In this document: piece by piece, positions 1-12,000 of the stretch
Layout: the number at the start of each line of letters is the position of its first letter
Numbering within the stretch: position 1 is the first letter of the stretch
Position numbers and translations under genes: made by a program
Notes under the pieces: model-generated
Databases searched by the model: none
What the model was told of the DNA's origin: nothing
The model's input: the letters and a program-made list of their open reading frames with translations, nothing else
DNA from: Amphiura filiformis
Taxonomy: Eukaryota > Echinodermata > Ophiuroidea > Amphilepidida > Amphiuridae
Direction of reading: 5' to 3'
Length of the DNA stretch: 64,000 nt
NCBI RefSeq assembly: GCF_039555335.1
Contig: NC_092628.1
Span: 78,680,713 to 78,744,712 of the forward strand

Positions 1-344
1 TAAAACGCTCTTATTGGTTTTAAAGAAGTAATTGCTCCGCAATATATTCAACTTATCATGCGAGCCTGTAATTTCAATTTGTAGCTATAGTGTCTAATAA
101 ACTCTCAATTGCTGTGATCTCAATAATTTTGAGATCCTTGTTGCATTGGACAATGTGAAATCAGCTGATTGGGTGACATATTACTAGATTGGGCGACATT
201 ACCAAATCACTGAAGCAACATCGCCCAATTGTGAGCAATATTTGTGACTGAATGAGAGCCAATTGTTCCACACAAGAAAATGCTATATCCAGTCTGAGCA
301 CGTCATACGTCCGTATGACAAGCCCAGTTAATCTTCCATGTACC

Positions 345-511
345 CGGTACAATATAAGATGGATTGGTTGCATCACAGCCTGTCAATTTAAGCATCCTGA
401 AAACACTCTTGCACATAATATACAAAACCACAAACTCACTAACTTCAACTTGCACTACTGGCAAAATAAAACATAAATTATTACCGATCCTTCAGAATTA
501 CTTATTGTTGG
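345..511 (+). repeat. Interspersed repeat family A, copy 1
   Basis: Contains CCTGAAAACACTCTTGCACA, ACTTCAACTTGCACTAC and TTATTACCGATCCTTCAGAA. The same string order recurs at 6245-6530 and inverted at 1600-1862. Its continuation (TTTCATAGAATCCTGTTGCTG) is displaced to 893-990, so about 380 bp may have been inserted between. Confidence 0.75.
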
Positions 512-892
512 CAACACCTAGGTTTCATTATCATTGAGGTATAGGACTTTTTATTTTTTCGGAGGAGAGCAGGTAGGGCAACTACTTGATTATATTTCTA
601 CATGTTCATACTACATACTCTGAAAATTTTTGAAAATTCGGACGAGTCCGGTTTTTTTAAATCACATTTTTGTTCCTAAAATGGGGGTTATAGCGCCCTC
701 AACGGACATTCTCTCCATAGGGCTACATGTAAAGACCAGTTATAGACAACTGGCCCTAAAATAAAACGGACTCGTGCAAATTTCCTCAAATTTTGCATAT
801 GATGTAGATTTAGCATCTGGAATGTAATGCAAGTGATGTCGTTGCTGCTCTTCTAAATTCATTTTTAAAATGTCCGCCCCAGACCAAGGTGG

Positions 893-990
893 CGCAATTT
901 CATAGAATCCTGTTGCTGAGAATCGCAAATTTGACAAAGTTACATCAGATATGGGTCAGTAATCACAGGTGGGCAAATATGTATGCATTT
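893..990 (+). repeat. Interspersed repeat family A, displaced 3' part
   Basis: Carries TCCTGTTGCTGAGAATCGCA and GTCAGTAATCACAGGTGGGC, matching the 3' part of the copy at 6245-6530. Confidence 0.7.
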
Positions 991-1599
991 TACATCCCAA
1001 TTAACTTGACTTGGGCAATGTATGGTAAATTTTATTTGTGCACATAATTTTAGGCCTATATCAAATTTATATTTTTGTACAATTGTACAGCTATCGTTTC
1101 TACCCTTATGATGATTGAAAGTTACCTTTTATCAAAGTGTCTGCAAAAAACTGATCATCGCTAGCATCTTTGATGAAGAAAAATGAGAATATTCAAGTCG
1201 TAAGGGGCCGAAAACCTTACCTTGATCACAAAATCCACCCAATGTATGTCATAAACAATTCATTACCGGGTATATTCTTTGTTGTAATGTCAGTGATTGT
1301 CTCCCGGTATTGTCCTCGCACCTGCAAGCATGTGGGAAATGAGTTGACTGGCTTAGCAATTGTCCAAGTAGTTTTTTATACCAATCAGGTTAGACGCACT
1401 TCACTTTTCGTGGTAGGATCTACACTTCTGAAGAAGGCTGTCTCTTTGATTGGCTTACGATTGCGGAAAATGGTTTATATGCAACCAATCACAAAACGGA
1501 TTATGGAGCACGTTGGAATTGTGTACATGCGGCCCACTGAGCATGTGTGGGAATAGCTTTTCTGCAAAACAATCAAGTGGTACAAATTCAGCTTCAGAA

Positions 1600-1862
1600 C
1601 CAGGCTGCATGTTTGCCCACCTGTGATCTACTGAACCGTATCCGACGTAACTTTATCAAATTTGCGATTCTCAGCAACAGGATTCCATGAAATTGCCAAG
1701 ATATGTAAGTTATTCTGAAGGATCTGTAATAAAGAATGTTTTATTTTGTCAGTAGTGCAAGTTGAAGTTAGCAAGTTTGTGGTTTCGTATGTTAATATGT
1801 ACAAGAGTGTTTTCAGGAAGTGTAAATTGACAGACCATGTTGCAAAATGATCCATCTCATAT
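1600..1862 (-). repeat. Interspersed repeat family A, inverted copy
   Basis: Reverse complement of the family: GCCCACCTGTGATC, GCGATTCTCAGCAACAGGAT and AAGAGTGTTTTCAGGAAG occur in the opposite order and orientation to copies at 345 and 6245. Confidence 0.75.
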
Positions 1863-2410
1863 CGTACTTTTGGCTCTGAAGCTGAATTTATACCACTTGA
1901 TCGCTTTTGAAGAAAAACAATTCCCATATGTGCTCAGCAGTACCACACATGGCACTGAGACACGACATGTGCAAAATTCTGACATGTGCGCAAAATAACT
2001 TGCTCGAGAAGTCTACACCCATCAAATGTGTGTCATCGGCCCTCAGACACACATACAGGCATAGAGTTCTGCAGTAGCATGTTTTGTTGACATTTTTTTT
2101 ACTGCTTACTTCCATGACAGAAGTAATACCATCAACTGACAACTCAAATACAAAGGATATCAGTTGGCAATCTTAATGTTAAATGCAACCAAGTTTACAA
2201 CACTATCAGTCTTACAATGAGCAGAAAGTCACTGAGCTGAGTCACGCCATTCAAGTACCTATATTGATTACCTCAAGTGGCCTACTACAATGACCAGATA
2301 TGACCCTGTGTGATTTCCATGTTTAATATTTTGCAATAACAAAACCATGTTTTCCTTGATTTTGATGAAATTGAGCAAATAAAATTCAATGTCATGTCAA
2401 TTTAGAGTTA

Positions 2411-3047
2411 TTAAGGGATCTAAAATGAGCGTTTATTACGTTTCGACAGTATTTTTTGTGGGACATGAGAGCACCTCAGACCTATCGAATTGCATTCTGA
2501 ATCTGAAGCATGTCTTTCTGATATCAAATAATTTTCATTTTTGAAAATCACAATATAATACAAATTTTATGACAAATTATAAAAATTTGATATTTTTCAA
2601 ATTTTTGATATATAACAGTCCTCAAGTAAATTATATAAATTTAATGACATATTCTTAAAGTGTATGTAGCAGGGAGGAAAAGCCGACAGTCAATTGAAAA
2701 TTTTGACCTTTCATATTGAAGATATGGATTTTTTCCCAAAAAGACCTAATTTTTTTGGTGTTTTGGGAAAAAAATCCATATCTTCAATACTGAAAGGTCA
2801 AAATTTTCAATTGATCGTCGGCTTTTCATCCCACCTACATACACTATAAAGTTTACTTCAAGTACTGTTAAATATCAAAAATATCAATTTTTAATGATTT
2901 GCCACAAAATGTGTATTAAATTTCAAAAAATCAAAATTATTTGATATCAGAATGACATTCTTCGTATTCAGAATGCAATCGATATGTCTGATGTGCTCTA
3001 ATGTCCCACAATAAATACTGTCCAAACGCTCATACCCCAGCCCTTAA
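2411..3047. mobile_element. TTAA-flanked foldback element 1 (piggyBac/Kolobok-like target)
   Basis: TTAA at 2411-2414 and 3044-3047 flanks a 629-bp near-palindrome. Arms of about 300 bp share TGAGCGTTT, GACAGTATTT, GTGGGACAT, GAATTGCATTCTGAAT and CCATATCTTCAATA; the centre is near 2755. Non-coding and non-autonomous. A decayed copy of the same family is at 42780-43690. Confidence 0.85.
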
Positions 3048-3235
3048 GTGCAACTAAAACTGATATGAGGTTAAGTTTTATCTGTTTGGAATCTGTATTG
3101 ACTATTCTGAGGGAATTACTGCAAACAAACCAACTCATGGCCCATATGGACATGGCCATGGTGTACTGGTTTTCAGTACCTGTTTTCCATGGGTGACTGT
3201 AGGAACCCATGGATTCGATCCATGTACGAGAAGTT

Positions 3236-3530
3236 ACTCGAGAACTCTAGCTTCTAATTTGCACACGATAATTACGCATTCGATGCTAGAGTGCGTTGCT
3301 ATTGTTTTTCGGTCGGACAGCGATGCAATTTCTTGCACCGGAGGTTATTTATTCTTTTAATGTTGAAATTTGGATGAAAGTTATTTCGATGAGTCAACTG
3401 TATCTTTTGAGCAAGATTTGTCAAGAGTCTAAAATTTTGCTGAAGTGTAATTTTAAAGAAATTTTTGACGTGATCACCTGTCATGATCGGCTGTGTTTAC
3501 TTCTGAACTTCCATTGCTTTACACGGTGTC
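3236..3530 (+). repeat. Interspersed repeat family B, copy 1
   Basis: CTCGAGAACTCTAGCTTC, ACGCATTCGATGCTAGAGTG and GAAATTTGGATGAAAGTTAT recur at 8403-8700 and, inverted, at about 3620-3800 and 3995-4140. Several partial, head-on copies make this stretch a repeat cluster. Confidence 0.7.
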
Positions 3531-3619
3531 ATGCTTCAGCGAATCTGACTAGATTTTGAATGCAATGGTCTCTAGCCTAGAATGTGAAGCTATCGGTGAG
3601 CAAATTATTGGCTAGACTT

Positions 3620-4140
3620 CTCGAGCAAACGAGAAGCAATGGAAGTTCAGAAGTAAACACAGTTGATCACAACGGGCGATGGCATCAAAAATCAAAATAA
3701 CTTTCATCCAAATTTGAACAACAACAGAATAAATGACATTCGCTGCAAAAAATGTGAACGCTGTCCGACCGGAAAACAATAGCAATGACCAACGTCCAAC
3801 TTGCTCAAGAAACACTACTTACACTAGCAACGAATTTACTCACAGACGCCCTCGCATGCGTGAGCAAATTCGTTGCTAGTGGATCTCGAGCAAGCTTTGC
3901 GTTAGAGAATATGCTCAAACAATGTCTTGGCTTGCATGCTTGACTTGACTACAGGTTCAAAAGAGGCAAATTTTACTCAACAGACACAGTTTACTCATGA
4001 AATAACTTTCATCCAAATTCAACAACAACAGAATAAATGACATCCGCTGCAAAAAAATGTCAATGCTCGAACAATACCATCGACGAATGCGTAACTATCG
4101 TGTGCACATTTGAAGCTAGAGTTCTTGAGTAATATACAAT
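3620..4140 (-). repeat. Interspersed repeat family B, two inverted partial copies
   Basis: AACTTTCATCCAAATTTGAA and AGAATAAATGACATTCGCTG at 3690-3750, and a second similar run at 3995-4140 ending in AGCTAGAGTTCTTGAGTAA, are reverse complements of the family at 3236. Confidence 0.65.
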
Positions 4141-4429
4141 GTATAACCCGTTTTGTGATTGGTTGTGCAATCATAAGCCAATGAACACGACAGCCTTCTT
4201 CGGTGGCCGATAACAGTGTCTTGGCTTGCATGCTTGACTTGACTTTGTCACATCATGATCAAATCAATGTCAATGACATTGTCATTCAATGAATGTCGTT
4301 GTCATTGACTGAGTCCGAGACTAGTCCCAGTAACTGAGAACATGATGACATACATTGGGTATTATCTGCTATGTCATTTAAATGTCCAAATGATTATGTC
4401 CGTCTTCGATCTTAATACTATAGCTAAAA

Positions 4430-4589
4430 TAATAGTTTCTCGATCATGAGAGTATGAATGACACGGTAGCGCGATCGATTGTGCACGCACAGGAAATGCA
4501 GCGCTACCCAAAGCGTGTGTGGTAGGCGTTGTACGCTAACGCAATTGTCATTGCGTGCCTATTGAGCTCTCATGATCGAGAAACTATTA
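4430..4589. mobile_element. Short MITE with perfect 23-bp inverted ends
   Basis: TAATAGTTTCTCGATCATGA at 4430 is the exact reverse complement of the sequence ending at 4589. A TA duplication (4430-4431, 4588-4589) is the simplest target-site reading. The interior is unusually G+C-rich compared with its flanks. Confidence 0.75.
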
Positions 4590-4840
4590 ATTTAGGCTTT
4601 TAGCTAGTTACTGGACTAAAAAGTCCCGAGACAGAAGTGGCTGTGCCGACGTCAAAAATCGACATGTCCATAGTTGTCCACGCGTCCAACTTAGTTTCGC
4701 CAGCACAGACAGTTAATATATTATTTATTACTTCAATCCTTTAGGGAAAAAAAGCTTCTGAAGTTCTGACAAGTTTTCTGTCTTTCTGAACACGTCACAT
4801 GGAAGTTGATTTGATGAACATCAAATTGTACATGGTAGTC

Positions 4841-4862
4841 ATGATGATGATGATGATGATGA
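4841..4862. repeat. ATG trinucleotide microsatellite
   Basis: About seven uninterrupted ATG units. Confidence 0.95.
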
Positions 4863-5879
4863 CATTAAGCTTATTAAACCATTCATGCCTAACATGCTAA
4901 AGTTATTTCGAATGTCTTTCCTACCTGATGAAAACTGACTTTTTATGATCGATTCATGTGCTAAACCTAACGAAAGCTGTAAAAATGCATGCAGTTACAG
5001 ACTTCTTTGGAGTTCCCATCCGTGCGAAATTCCCATCACTCTCAGCTGACGAGATGTTTTGGCAATTACTGTATTTCTATAAGCTTTACTAGTGTAAATG
5101 AGGGCTTAAAATCGAGTCAAACATGTGTTTTCATGTACATTTCTTTTTTTTTTATCAGAATAACAACTGCACACTTAGTCGTTATAGAAAATTAAAAAAT
5201 GTGAATAGATTAGGTGAGAAAATGTGACCGATTTTAGGATTATTGTTTTTCTTTAAATAAACGCAGTTTCGACAAGTTTCGGAAACTTTTTCCGCCTACT
5301 GCTGTACTTTTGACCAATCAGAATCCCGTATTTTTGGCCCCGCCTATCCGAAAATGACCGAATCAGTTCAATCAACAGCAAATGCCATTTTCACGGCATT
5401 TTCAGGAATGAATTAGCCATAAATTACATCATGATATTGCAAACTTTCTACAAAAAGCCATGGCTCGAGCTGAAATCTGTAAACAAATACCACAAGCGGC
5501 CAAGGGAGTGACAACAACAAAATAATAATAGAGTTTGTGAATCATTCATTCATGTTAATTATCTATGCCCATAAAAGGAAATAAGAACTTGTCCATGTGT
5601 AGTGTTTTTACAATGTGTTATTTTTAATAAATCATTTATTATTCTGTGTTTGTTGTCAAACAAACAGCTTATGATTTAACTTCTTGAAATAACTAATATG
5701 TTAAATCAGTTCACGTGAAAATTAGCAATTAGATGGCTAAATCAATATTTTTAAATCAATTTTGAGAAAAATAAATGCGGAAGTGAAAGCTGTGCTAGAA
5801 ACACACATCAGGCAATATTAGTTTCGTTCCTATCTTTTGTACGCTATCGACTTCAGGCGTTGAAATTCCATTCAATGCT

Positions 5880-5887
5880 TATAAAAG
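5880..5887 (+). promoter_or_regulatory. TATA-like box of WDR1
   Basis: TATAAAAG lies 118 bp upstream of the start codon, so transcription would begin near 5910 and give a 5' UTR of about 90 bases. The stretch from the box to the ATG has no obvious splice acceptor. This rests on position and motif only. Confidence 0.5.
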
Positions 5888-5997
5888 TGGTCGAGGCTGT
5901 CAACCAATTAATTTACAAACTACAGGTGCACACGCGAGCCGTAGCCGTGAATAAGCCTTGTTTCTGCTAAATCGTCAGCATATTTTGCAAATCTGAG

Positions 5998-6013
5998 ATG
6001 TCGTACACATGCA
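5998..6013 (+). CDS. WDR1: WDR1 exon 1 (coding part), residues 1-5 plus one base
   Basis: ATG plus four codons (MSYTC) and a single A, followed by GTAAGT at 6014. The split codon A|AA (Lys6) is completed by exon 2. This exon is too short to find by ORF length; it is supported by the frame, the donor and resemblance to the short first coding exon of vertebrate WDR1. Confidence 0.85.
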
Positions 6014-9000
6014 GTAAGTTTTTAAGATGAGTTTTGATTCATGTAAATTTTTTTGGTTGTCTTGAAAATGTGTTTAATTCAAGTCTGAAGTTGTGGGAGG
6101 TGGCCCGATCGTTCGCGATATACATGTATTGTATAGCATCCCGGAAGTGCACTGAACTGAAACTGAAAAGCACAGCACAGGATCCAGCTGAGTTCATATA
6201 TCCAGGCTGGACACATCACACTACCGTGTGATGTGTCCAGTTCGTCGCCGAACTTGCATATAAGATGGAGAGCTTAGCATAACGGCCTGCCTATTTACGC
6301 TTCCTGAAAACACTCTTGCACATAACATACAAAACCACAAATTCACTAACTTCAACTTGCACTACCGACACCATGAAAAATATTTTAATTATTACCGATC
6401 CTTCAGAATACTTGCAAATATTGGCAGTTTCATAAAATCCTGCTGCTGAAAATCGTAAATTCCACAATCTTCTGTCAGATCCAGGTCAGTAATCACAGGT
6501 GGGCGAATCTACCAGCGTGACAAGACCAGAGATAATAAAAAGGATGAGAGGCCACGCCGTATAAATAGCTAGCCTGATTGGCAAGCGTCGTCGCTGGCCA
6601 GATCTTCTCGATCGTGTATGATGAGTAGAGACCATAGAGCCCTATATAGGGCTCTGTGGAAGAAGGTTCCTAATTTTGAAGCCATGGATAATATATTCAT
6701 TTATACGAGAACCATATTTTTGTACCAATCACAGAACAGAATTTCACTTACTCACAGCTGTCAATCATTCTTGTGAAACGTAAGCTCCGCCTAGTATCAA
6801 GGTCTTCTTCTGCGCATTGGTTGTGCGCATTAACTAACCTCCAGCACAAATCCTGTGCACACGATCAGGTTGGATGGGCGGTTTACGCCTGGTTTACACA
6901 ACAGGAACTGCGATGCATCCTAAACTGGATCGTTTCCGTGTATTCGCATTGCATGGTGGGTAATCGCCTGCCAATTTGCGTAGCTCCACGTTCACAACAG
7001 TTTAAAATCAACACAGGTAAATCCGTATAAAAATTAACATGGACACAAAATTGACATAGCTTATGTAATTCAAATAATAAAATGTAATATTAGGCCGTAT
7101 AAAATTAATGTTTTGGTTCTCGTCCAGAGGATTTTCATGAATTGATGAGGGAGGGAGGTGTTTTTTTTTTTTTTTTTTCAATGTAAAATTAGCATTGTCA
7201 GTAGTTTTCGGTCTTCTCCAACAGTGCTCGAGGAAGCGATGAGGCCCTTTTTTTTTTTTTTTTTTTCAAATGTGAGATTCTGAGGATAAACCCCTAGAGT
7301 ACCACAAAAGACTTGAAAGTGATGCTTGTTCTCTAATAAACTTATTTATATGTATGAAGATTTCATAAATCATTCCAAAGTCTAAAAAATTGAAAAATCT
7401 AAAAAAAAAAAAAAAATCTGACAAATCCCAGAAATTGAGGACGGAGGGGCGAGAACCAAAATATTAATTTTACACGGCCTTATCATGATAGATGCACGTT
7501 TTATTAAAACTTGAAAAGATTATTAAGTCCAATAATTTGTTTGTGTTAGTTTGCACGAGTCACAAAATGGCGACCCATCACGCATTTTCTGCATGTGCCG
7601 ACATTAGTAACTCATAGTGACTGTCCTCAAACGAGCGCCAGTGTGTCTGAGGCCTGATAACGACCCCAGGTAATTTTATGCAGAAAGTTTTCTGGCGAAC
7701 AGCTGCAGGTGACAATTAAACAATGAACACGGCTTGTTTATGTACATGCGTGGGGAGGCTTGTACGTCAGCTGGCGTGTTTTGGACATGTTCGGGCGTAA
7801 AAAGTGTCGTTTTTCTTCATGAAAAATACCAGCGATGACCAGTTTTTGTGGGCTATTTGATTTACAGGTATGTCGGTTCGTCATAGGGTAGAAATGATAG
7901 CTGTACAATTTGTATAACATACAGTTTAACATAGGCCTAAACATTTATGGGCACAAATCGACCTTCCGTATTATGCACAAGTATGTGGAAGTGGCAGGCA
8001 TACTGAGTTCATGAGTTTTTATTATGTTTTGCAAAGCAACAAAGCCCTTTTTAATCGCTGAACGAACAGGTAAATTAAGCAATTCTTGGCCGAGCTCGAA
8101 CATACCTGTTGTGTCCATGTCAGGGATGTCAGTTTTCAGGCAATTGCCTGCTGATTTCAGGCCTTTTGGCAGTTTTGCTACTCCACATTTCTGCAATTTT
8201 ATTTATTTTCAGCCCGTTTTGAGGCTTTATAGCCCAAATTTATGCGCTTTTTCAGGCTTTTCCTGCTAAGTCATTTCAGGCCACTTTCATCCCTGCCATG
8301 TATGTAGCGTACTAAGCGTGTATTGTAAAGCGCAAGGTAAGGTACTGAAGCTGTGATGTAAGTGTGCGGCGCGGAGTGCCGTGCTCATGGTGCATGGTGC
8401 TTTACTCGAGAACTCTAGCTTCAAATTTGCGCATGATAGTTACGCATTCGATGCTAGAGTGCATAGCTGTCGTTTTTCGGTGGGATAGCGGTGCAATTTT
8501 TTTGCACTGGATGACTGGAGGTTATTTATTCTGTTAATGTTGAAATTTGGATGAAGTTATTTCGATGAGTCAACTGTATCTTTTGTGAGGAAGATCTGCC
8601 TATTATTGGGCAGTCTAAAATTTTGCTGAAGTGTAATTTTAGCAACATTTTTGATACAATCGCCTGTCGTGATCAGCTGTGTTTACTTTTGATAAATCGA
8701 GCACTGTCCACACTCTAAAGTATGTTGCTATCATTTTTCGGTTTTGACAGCGTTGATATTTTTTGCAACAGATGTTATTTATTCTGTTTGTGTTGAAATT
8801 TGGATGAAAGTTATTTTGATGAGTCAATGTATCTTTTGAGTAAAATGTGCCTATTTTGAACAGTCTAAAATTTTGTTTTGAAGTGCAATTTAGCAACATT
8901 TTTGATGTGATCGCCTGTCTTGATCGCCTTTGTTTACTTCGGAACTTAATGAGTTTGTCTGAAAAAGACAAGATAACTACCAGTAACAATCAAGGAGATC

Positions 9001-12000
9001 ATGTTTAAGGCTACATGCTCTTTTTGGTTGAAATTTTTGGCGGTATATAATCCCGCCAAAACATTAAAAGTAATCTTTTCCCAAAACTAAATATCATAGT
9101 CAGGAAATTAATGATGCATCTGGTAGCTTAGATCATAACTTTCATTATACTTAGTTGCAATAATCCCAGATAATTCTTGATTTGTTTATACAGAGTCTTG
9201 AATTGTTGATGCTTTTGATCAAATAACATCACTCGGTGTATTTTGAAACTTGAGGCATTAACTCTTCTCAAATTAGCCCCAAATCATAATTTATAATGCA
9301 CGTGTAGCAAACACCAATGGGAATAATTGGACGTTGTTTGCGGAGCCTAAATTTGGTTTGATTTTATTTCACAATAATTCTAAGGTGAGAATTTTGACCT
9401 GACATTTCCTTTTTGGATTTCCAATTTAAATTCATTGATATGTGATATTTTGAATAAATAAAGTGTACGCTTACCTTTCTGCAATACTTCCCGGTATCAT
9501 TGAGCATCTGCTGATAGCCAACATTTTAGCTGAAAACAGTCCCTTCCTATCATTTTTGAACAAAATAGGGTTCAAAAGTACGTACACTGCGCGTATATTC
9601 TGGCACAGTGAGGTAATGAAGAGAGCTATTTACGGTGGGGTATCTATTGTAAGCTATTAGGGTAGGCCTATAGTATATATCTTCCCGCAAGTGACAAGAT
9701 GTGTCAAGCAGGTGCATACATAAGGGCGGTATATTCAAACGGTATTGTCTGGATCATTGAGTATCGATTGCGCACGTATACACGGATGCGTGTGGTCCTC
9801 CCCAGGTTTTGACATGAATTATAAATGACGTCGTGAATGACCCAGCGACCAGCGTTTTCATTTTATGATTACAAAATTAATCGTCGTTTATCACGAGTCA
9901 CAAGAGTCGTACCAGTTCAATTCATCAAAATTAATTTGTATAAAAATGAAAAACAAACAGACAAATAGAGTCATATGTCTTTCTATGACTGTATTCCTAC
10001 CAAAATCTGATTTTCAATTGACAATACACTAGAAACGTGCTTCAATAAAGACCCAATTGAAGCGATTTGGTGGAACATTTTGGCACCTACAGCCTGTCTC
10101 AAAACAAATTGTGCAAGTGGAAAGTGCCATCTTTGGCAATTAGAAAATACTTTTGTGACATGATGCTTACATCATCATCAAGGGAGCAGTCCTAGCTTTT
10201 CAAATACCGTTTGTTTCATTCATTTTGGTTTTGGCAATCCAGAGATCTGCTTCACTATACACAAATGTATGAAAATACTTTTGTGCCACTTTTTAGAAAA
10301 TGAATAGAATGTTATATCCATAATACATTTTTGTACCTGTACAATACAGGCAATAAGAGAACATTCATTTGTAGGATTAGAAATGTTGTAACAATTGCTA
10401 AGAAAAATTTCAAACGTATACGATATCAGATACGCAATATTTCGATGACATGATTTTAATTTTACAACAGAGTGTGCAATATTTATTTGTCTTTTAACAT
10501 GTCTTGAGTAACAAAGAGAACAGTATAGTTACCAGTTAAAAATCATCATTATGTACATGTATTTAATTCTACAGCAGAATGTGAAATATTTATTTAATAA
10601 GTGGGAAAAGAGAATCATATAAACAGAAAAAACAGTAAAAGTGGCACAATATAAACAGAAAAAACAGTAAAAGTGGCACAATATTGACACAAATACAGCA
10701 GCAATGTGATCTTGATGGAGAAAAAACAAACAAAAAATTCATTATAGCATGCTATGCACAGACTTAAACCAACAAGCCTCAGCACTCTTTATGTAACCTC
10801 TTTACAGTTAGGACGCTGGACAACCGATTGTTATTGTTCTGCAAGGCTCACTCAGTCATTTAATAAGGCAATACAAACGATCGAATTTGCTATTCAAATG
10901 AACAAAAATTTTTCTCGGCCAAATGAAAAGCAATAATTTTCATTTTTTCAGTAAATGTCAGAAAAAACTGTAATGCTTGATACTGTATTTTTTTTTTTTT
11001 TCCTAGTGTTAAACTTAGGCGTGAAATTCAGTCATTTAGTGTAAGATTTTTGATTTTGATAGGCTTCAACTCTGCCCGCGAGCCTTTTTTTTGATCAACC
11101 TTTTAGCTTTTCAAAGTAATATAGTTAAGCTAAAGAAGGATTTTTCCCAACTTTCTAACGCACATCACCGTGAGCGATATATCATAGTTTTGTCAGAATT
11201 TCCGTTTTGATTCCATAATTTTTGACTACCAGCTGAAAAATTTTCAAATCCACGCGTGAAATCTTAGGCTAATACTAGCATTGTGGATCGATATCTCTGG
11301 GTGCCCGGCCTGGATACAGTGTTGCCATAACTTCAATATAGCAAAGAAATTACCTAGTGTTTCAATTGTCATGAAGGTGACTGGGTATAGTGCCTTTGTT
11401 TGTGTTTGTTTGAAATTGCTTAAACCCACCGAAAGTCATAATGAAGCAGCCAAAACAATACAAGGTTAAACATGGAAGTTTATAACAACCTATTATAATG
11501 ACCTAAAGGAAAAATCATTTATGGTCATTTTCACAGTAAAGGTGTAACTTTTGATTTTTAGGGTCAAAATTTCAAACCACTTAAATATGTTTCTGTTTAC
11601 TGAAATCATGCATAGAAGCAACTTAAATTCCAGTAAAATAATGTTTCAAGGCTTAAACCTTTTGATTTCTAATAAAAAATTTGACATTTCCATAACATTT
11701 TGGTTAAAATCTAAGAAAAAATGTATTTTACATAACCTCAGAAAATTATGACATGAAAGCTGGAATACATGTGAAATCCCATTCCAAAGTACAATGTAAG
11801 TCAACAGATGGCTCAAAATATGCTAAGGTGTCATATTATAGCCATATATTTTGACATCTTTTTAAAAAAATAATAATTATAGAAATGGAATATTTGCTAG
11901 TTTAGTGGCAAGTTTAGGTAGTAAAGACATAGCATACACAATTTAAGTAAATTCCTTTCACTCTAAATAATAAAAAAATAAAAAAATAGCTGTAAAAATG

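Noticed and set aside
1170-1556. 128-codon plus-strand open frame upstream of WDR1
   Set aside because: Overlaps repeat sequence (ACCAATCACAAAACGG also occurs, inverted, near 4150) and shows no protein family.
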